Source of the DNA: Bacteroidales bacterium
Lineage (GTDB): Bacteria; Bacteroidota; Bacteroidia; Bacteroidales; UBA932
Assembly (NCBI GenBank): GCA_017626555.1
Contig: JAGAIM010000087.1
Coordinates: forward strand, 1-64,000
Reading direction: 5' to 3'
DNA length: 64,000 nucleotides
A model generated the notes under the pieces. The model saw only the letters and a program-made list of their open reading frames with translations. It did no database searches and was not told the origin of the DNA. The translations under genes and the position numbers were made by a program. Positions 62,129 through 64,000 of the stretch are shown one piece after another (positions within the stretch are counted from its first letter, which is position 1; each line of letters begins with the position of its first letter).

Positions 62129-64000
62129 ATGATTAAGAAATTATCCTTCCTTGGTCTTATGGTGGCAGGACTGGCTCTCGCTTCGTGCCAGGAGACCTTG
62201 AATGAAGAAAGTCTCAATGCGATAGATGCCAGATCCAAGATCGTCCACACCAGATCCGGGGCATCCGCAACAAGCCTGCTCGTGAAATTTTCATCAGAGC
62301 CGTCTGAAACACAGATACAGATGCTTGCTGAAGCAGGAGTGAAATCATTTGAGAAAGTGTTTCCTTCCGTGCCGGGCAAAGAAGAACTGGAGAAGAGGTT
62401 CGGTCTCGACAGATGGTATTCAGTCACTATAGAAGAAGGACGTGACATTGAGGCCGTGGCACTGGAACTGGCTTCGGACAAAAGGATAAGCACAGTCGAG
62501 TACGACATCTATATGGAGCCTGCTTGTGACAGAGTTTCATATCCATACGAGGGGCAGGAAGCGGCTACAAGGGCATCTATGAGCGAACTGGGGTTCAACG
62601 ACCCGCTGCTTATCGACCAGTGGAACTATTATAACCTCGGCGACAAGTCGGTGGCTACTTCTGCATACGAAGGAGGAGATATCAATGTCAAGGACACCTG
62701 GAATACACTCACTGCAGGAGATCCTTCCATCATCGTTGCTGTGGTGGACGAGGGTGTTGCATACAGCCATCCGGATCTTGCTCCGAATATGTGGGTAAAT
62801 GAAGCGGAGAGAAGCGGCGCAGCCGGAAAGGATGATGACGGCAACGGATATGTCGATGACATCTACGGATATAATTTCGTTGACGGCACTGCTGAGATCA
62901 ATTTCGACGGAACCGACTATGACACAGGACACGGAACGCACTGTGCAGGCGTAATAAGCGCAGTGAACAACAATGGAATCGGTGTGTCAGGAGTAGCCGG
63001 AGGTTCCGGAAAAAATGACGGCACGAAGATTATGACCTGTCAGATTTTCTCGGGCAACGGCGGCGGACTCCAGACTATGATTTCCAAAGCGATCAAATAT
63101 GCGGCAGATAACGGCGCATCCATCATTTCCTGCTCATTCGGACAGCCTGGTTCGGGTTTCCAAGGTGATGCAAGTTATACCAAGAAAAATGCAGCGGAAG
63201 TGGATGCCATCAGATATTTTGAAGCGACGAAGAACAATGACATCGTTGATGGAGGAATCGTGATTTTCGCTACAGGTAACGAAGCGGCACCATACGCCTC
63301 ATATCCTGGCGCTCTCAACGACATCGTCAGTGTATCTGCTTTCGGACCGGACTATCTTCCTACACACTACACCAACTACGGCCCTGGCTGCAACGTGGTG
63401 GCACCGGGAGGAGAGGCTTATCTTCCGCCTTGGACAAGTTACAAGGGAATGATTCTTTCGACATTGCCGCTTAAGATCGAGCCAAGTGGATATGGATATA
63501 TGCAGGGAACTTCTATGGCCTGCCCTCACGTTTCCGGCATTGCCGCTCTGGGTCTTGCTTACGCGAAGAAACTCGGAAAGAAATATACGCTTCAAGAGTT
63601 CAAGAATATGCTGATCTCCTCTGCTAACGATTTCGACAGCAGACTTAACGGAAGCAAGAGTTATTACAATAAGATAAAGCCTGATCTTAACCTCGGCAAG
63701 TTTATGAAGAAGATGGGAACAGGCTCGATCGACACCTGGATATTTATGATGAAGATCGAGGGTGTGCCTTGCCTTATTGCAGAGACCGGAAGAAACCAGT
63801 GGATCGATGTATCAGATTATTTCGGCACATCATCTGTCAACCTCACCTATCTTTCAGTGGAAGTATCCGATGAAGACAAGGCGGCGCTGGGACTTGCAGA
63901 GGATCCGTATATGCAGTACGGCCGACTCTACATCCACCCGACCAAAATGGGCGCGGGTAAGATCAAGGTCAGAGCAGTGGGCGGTGGAGAGATTGTAGGA
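62129..64000 (+). CDS. S8 subtilisin-like serine peptidase lipoprotein (cut by window edge)
   Basis: From the ATG at 62129 there are 624 open codons to the window edge. The upstream ATG at 62121 is followed by a stop after two codons, so it is not used. Lipobox LALASC (Cys20) indicates a surface lipoprotein. A propeptide-like part (about 45-125) precedes the S8 domain. The catalytic triad is present: Asp in AVVDEGVAYSHPDL, His in GHGTHCAGVIS and Ser in GTSMACPHVSG. After about residue 520 a beta-rich C-terminal region begins and continues outside the window. It is the terminal peptidase of the right Sus operon, the counterpart of the M64 enzyme on the left. Confidence 0.92.
   Translation, partial: MIKKLSFLGLMVAGLALASCQETLNEESLNAIDARSKIVHTRSGASATSLLVKFSSEPSETQIQMLAEAGVKSFEKVFPSVPGKEELEKRFGLDRWYSVTIEEGRDIEAVALELASDKRISTVEYDIYMEPACDRVSYPYEGQEAATRASMSELGFNDPLLIDQWNYYNLGDKSVATSAYEGGDINVKDTWNTLTAGDPSIIVAVVDEGVAYSHPDLAPNMWVNEAERSGAAGKDDDGNGYVDDIYGYNFVDGTAEINFDGTDYDTGHGTHCAGVISAVNNNGIGVSGVAGGSGKNDGTKIMTCQIFSGNGGGLQTMISKAIKYAADNGASIISCSFGQPGSGFQGDASYTKKNAAEVDAIRYFEATKNNDIVDGGIVIFATGNEAAPYASYPGALNDIVSVSAFGPDYLPTHYTNYGPGCNVVAPGGEAYLPPWTSYKGMILSTLPLKIEPSGYGYMQGTSMACPHVSGIAALGLAYAKKLGKKYTLQEFKNMLISSANDFDSRLNGSKSYYNKIKPDLNLGKFMKKMGTGSIDTWIFMMKIEGVPCLIAETGRNQWIDVSDYFGTSSVNLTYLSVEVSDEDKAALGLAEDPYMQYGRLYIHPTKMGAGKIKVRAVGGGEIVG

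Noticed and set aside
1-64000. tRNA, rRNA, CRISPR arrays, retrons or diversity-generating retroelements
   Set aside because: No T-loop-like tRNA 3' halves, no regularly spaced direct repeats, no reverse transcriptase or template/variable repeat pair were seen.
1-64000. CTAG as a third avoided tetranucleotide
   Set aside because: It is rare (roughly 15-20 seen) but present, including in core genes, and is low in many bacteria; GATC, GTAC and TGCA are plentiful.

Overview
The window is chromosomal DNA from a member of the Bacteroidota, almost certainly Bacteroidales. It carries two SusC/SusD outer-membrane uptake operons with surface lipoproteins. Its best promoters have the Bacteroidota form TTTG-N19/20-TAnnTTTG. 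It also has a BACON-domain protease, an Rnf operon with a RseC-like gene, and no Shine-Dalgarno-like starts. GC content is near one half except in a few AT-richer accessory stretches. There is no rRNA or tRNA gene to fix the genus.

Layout. 1-1.1 kb: left-edge accessory DNA (partial RhuM-family gene) and mutT. 1.4-6.2 kb: lipocalin, a GH115 alpha-glucuronidase, a secreted nuclease, a small outer-membrane barrel and a small helical protein. 6.2-6.5 kb: a repeat-rich spacer. 6.5-18.5 kb: one long minus-strand run (two M23 peptidases, MerR regulator, Nif3, zinc-ribbon coiled-coil protein, DnaB, DUF3108, RseC, RnfBCDGEA). 18.6-26.8 kb: alaS, an in-frame LptF/G-Fmt fusion, thiamine pyrophosphokinase, ilvA, ilvE. 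26.8-34.1 kb: solitary adenine methylase, LptF/G, tgt, a nucleoside MFS transporter, M3 peptidase, zinc-ribbon protein. 34.4-41.8 kb: ssb, pflB-pflA, patatin, and a NapH-like Fe-S protein with a Tat/lipobox aldo-keto reductase. 41.9-44.3 kb: accessory DNA (AAA/DUF4143 ATPase, broken Rpn gene). 44.4-64 kb: two divergent SusCD operons, each ending in a secreted peptidase (M64 on the left, S8 subtilase on the right).

The standout system lies between those operons. An 805-bp segment holds an Mpi-like serine recombinase gene and one consensus promoter that points right. It is bounded by about 100-bp inverted repeats that are also the 5' leaders of both susC genes. The simplest reading is a flip-flop: the recombinase inverts the promoter so that only one of the two protein-harvesting operons is on at a time. 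As sequenced, the right (S8) operon is the one with a promoter.

A second signal covers the whole window. I could find no CATG on either strand (about 250 expected), and AGCT occurs only four times, three of them inside the foreign-looking ATPase gene. The window also encodes a solitary D12-class adenine methylase resembling CATG methylases (M.NlaIII/M.HpyI type). Other notable items are a repeat element seated in opposite orientations in the loops of two terminator hairpins, and the membrane permease-formyltransferase fusion. All motif counts here were made by eye.
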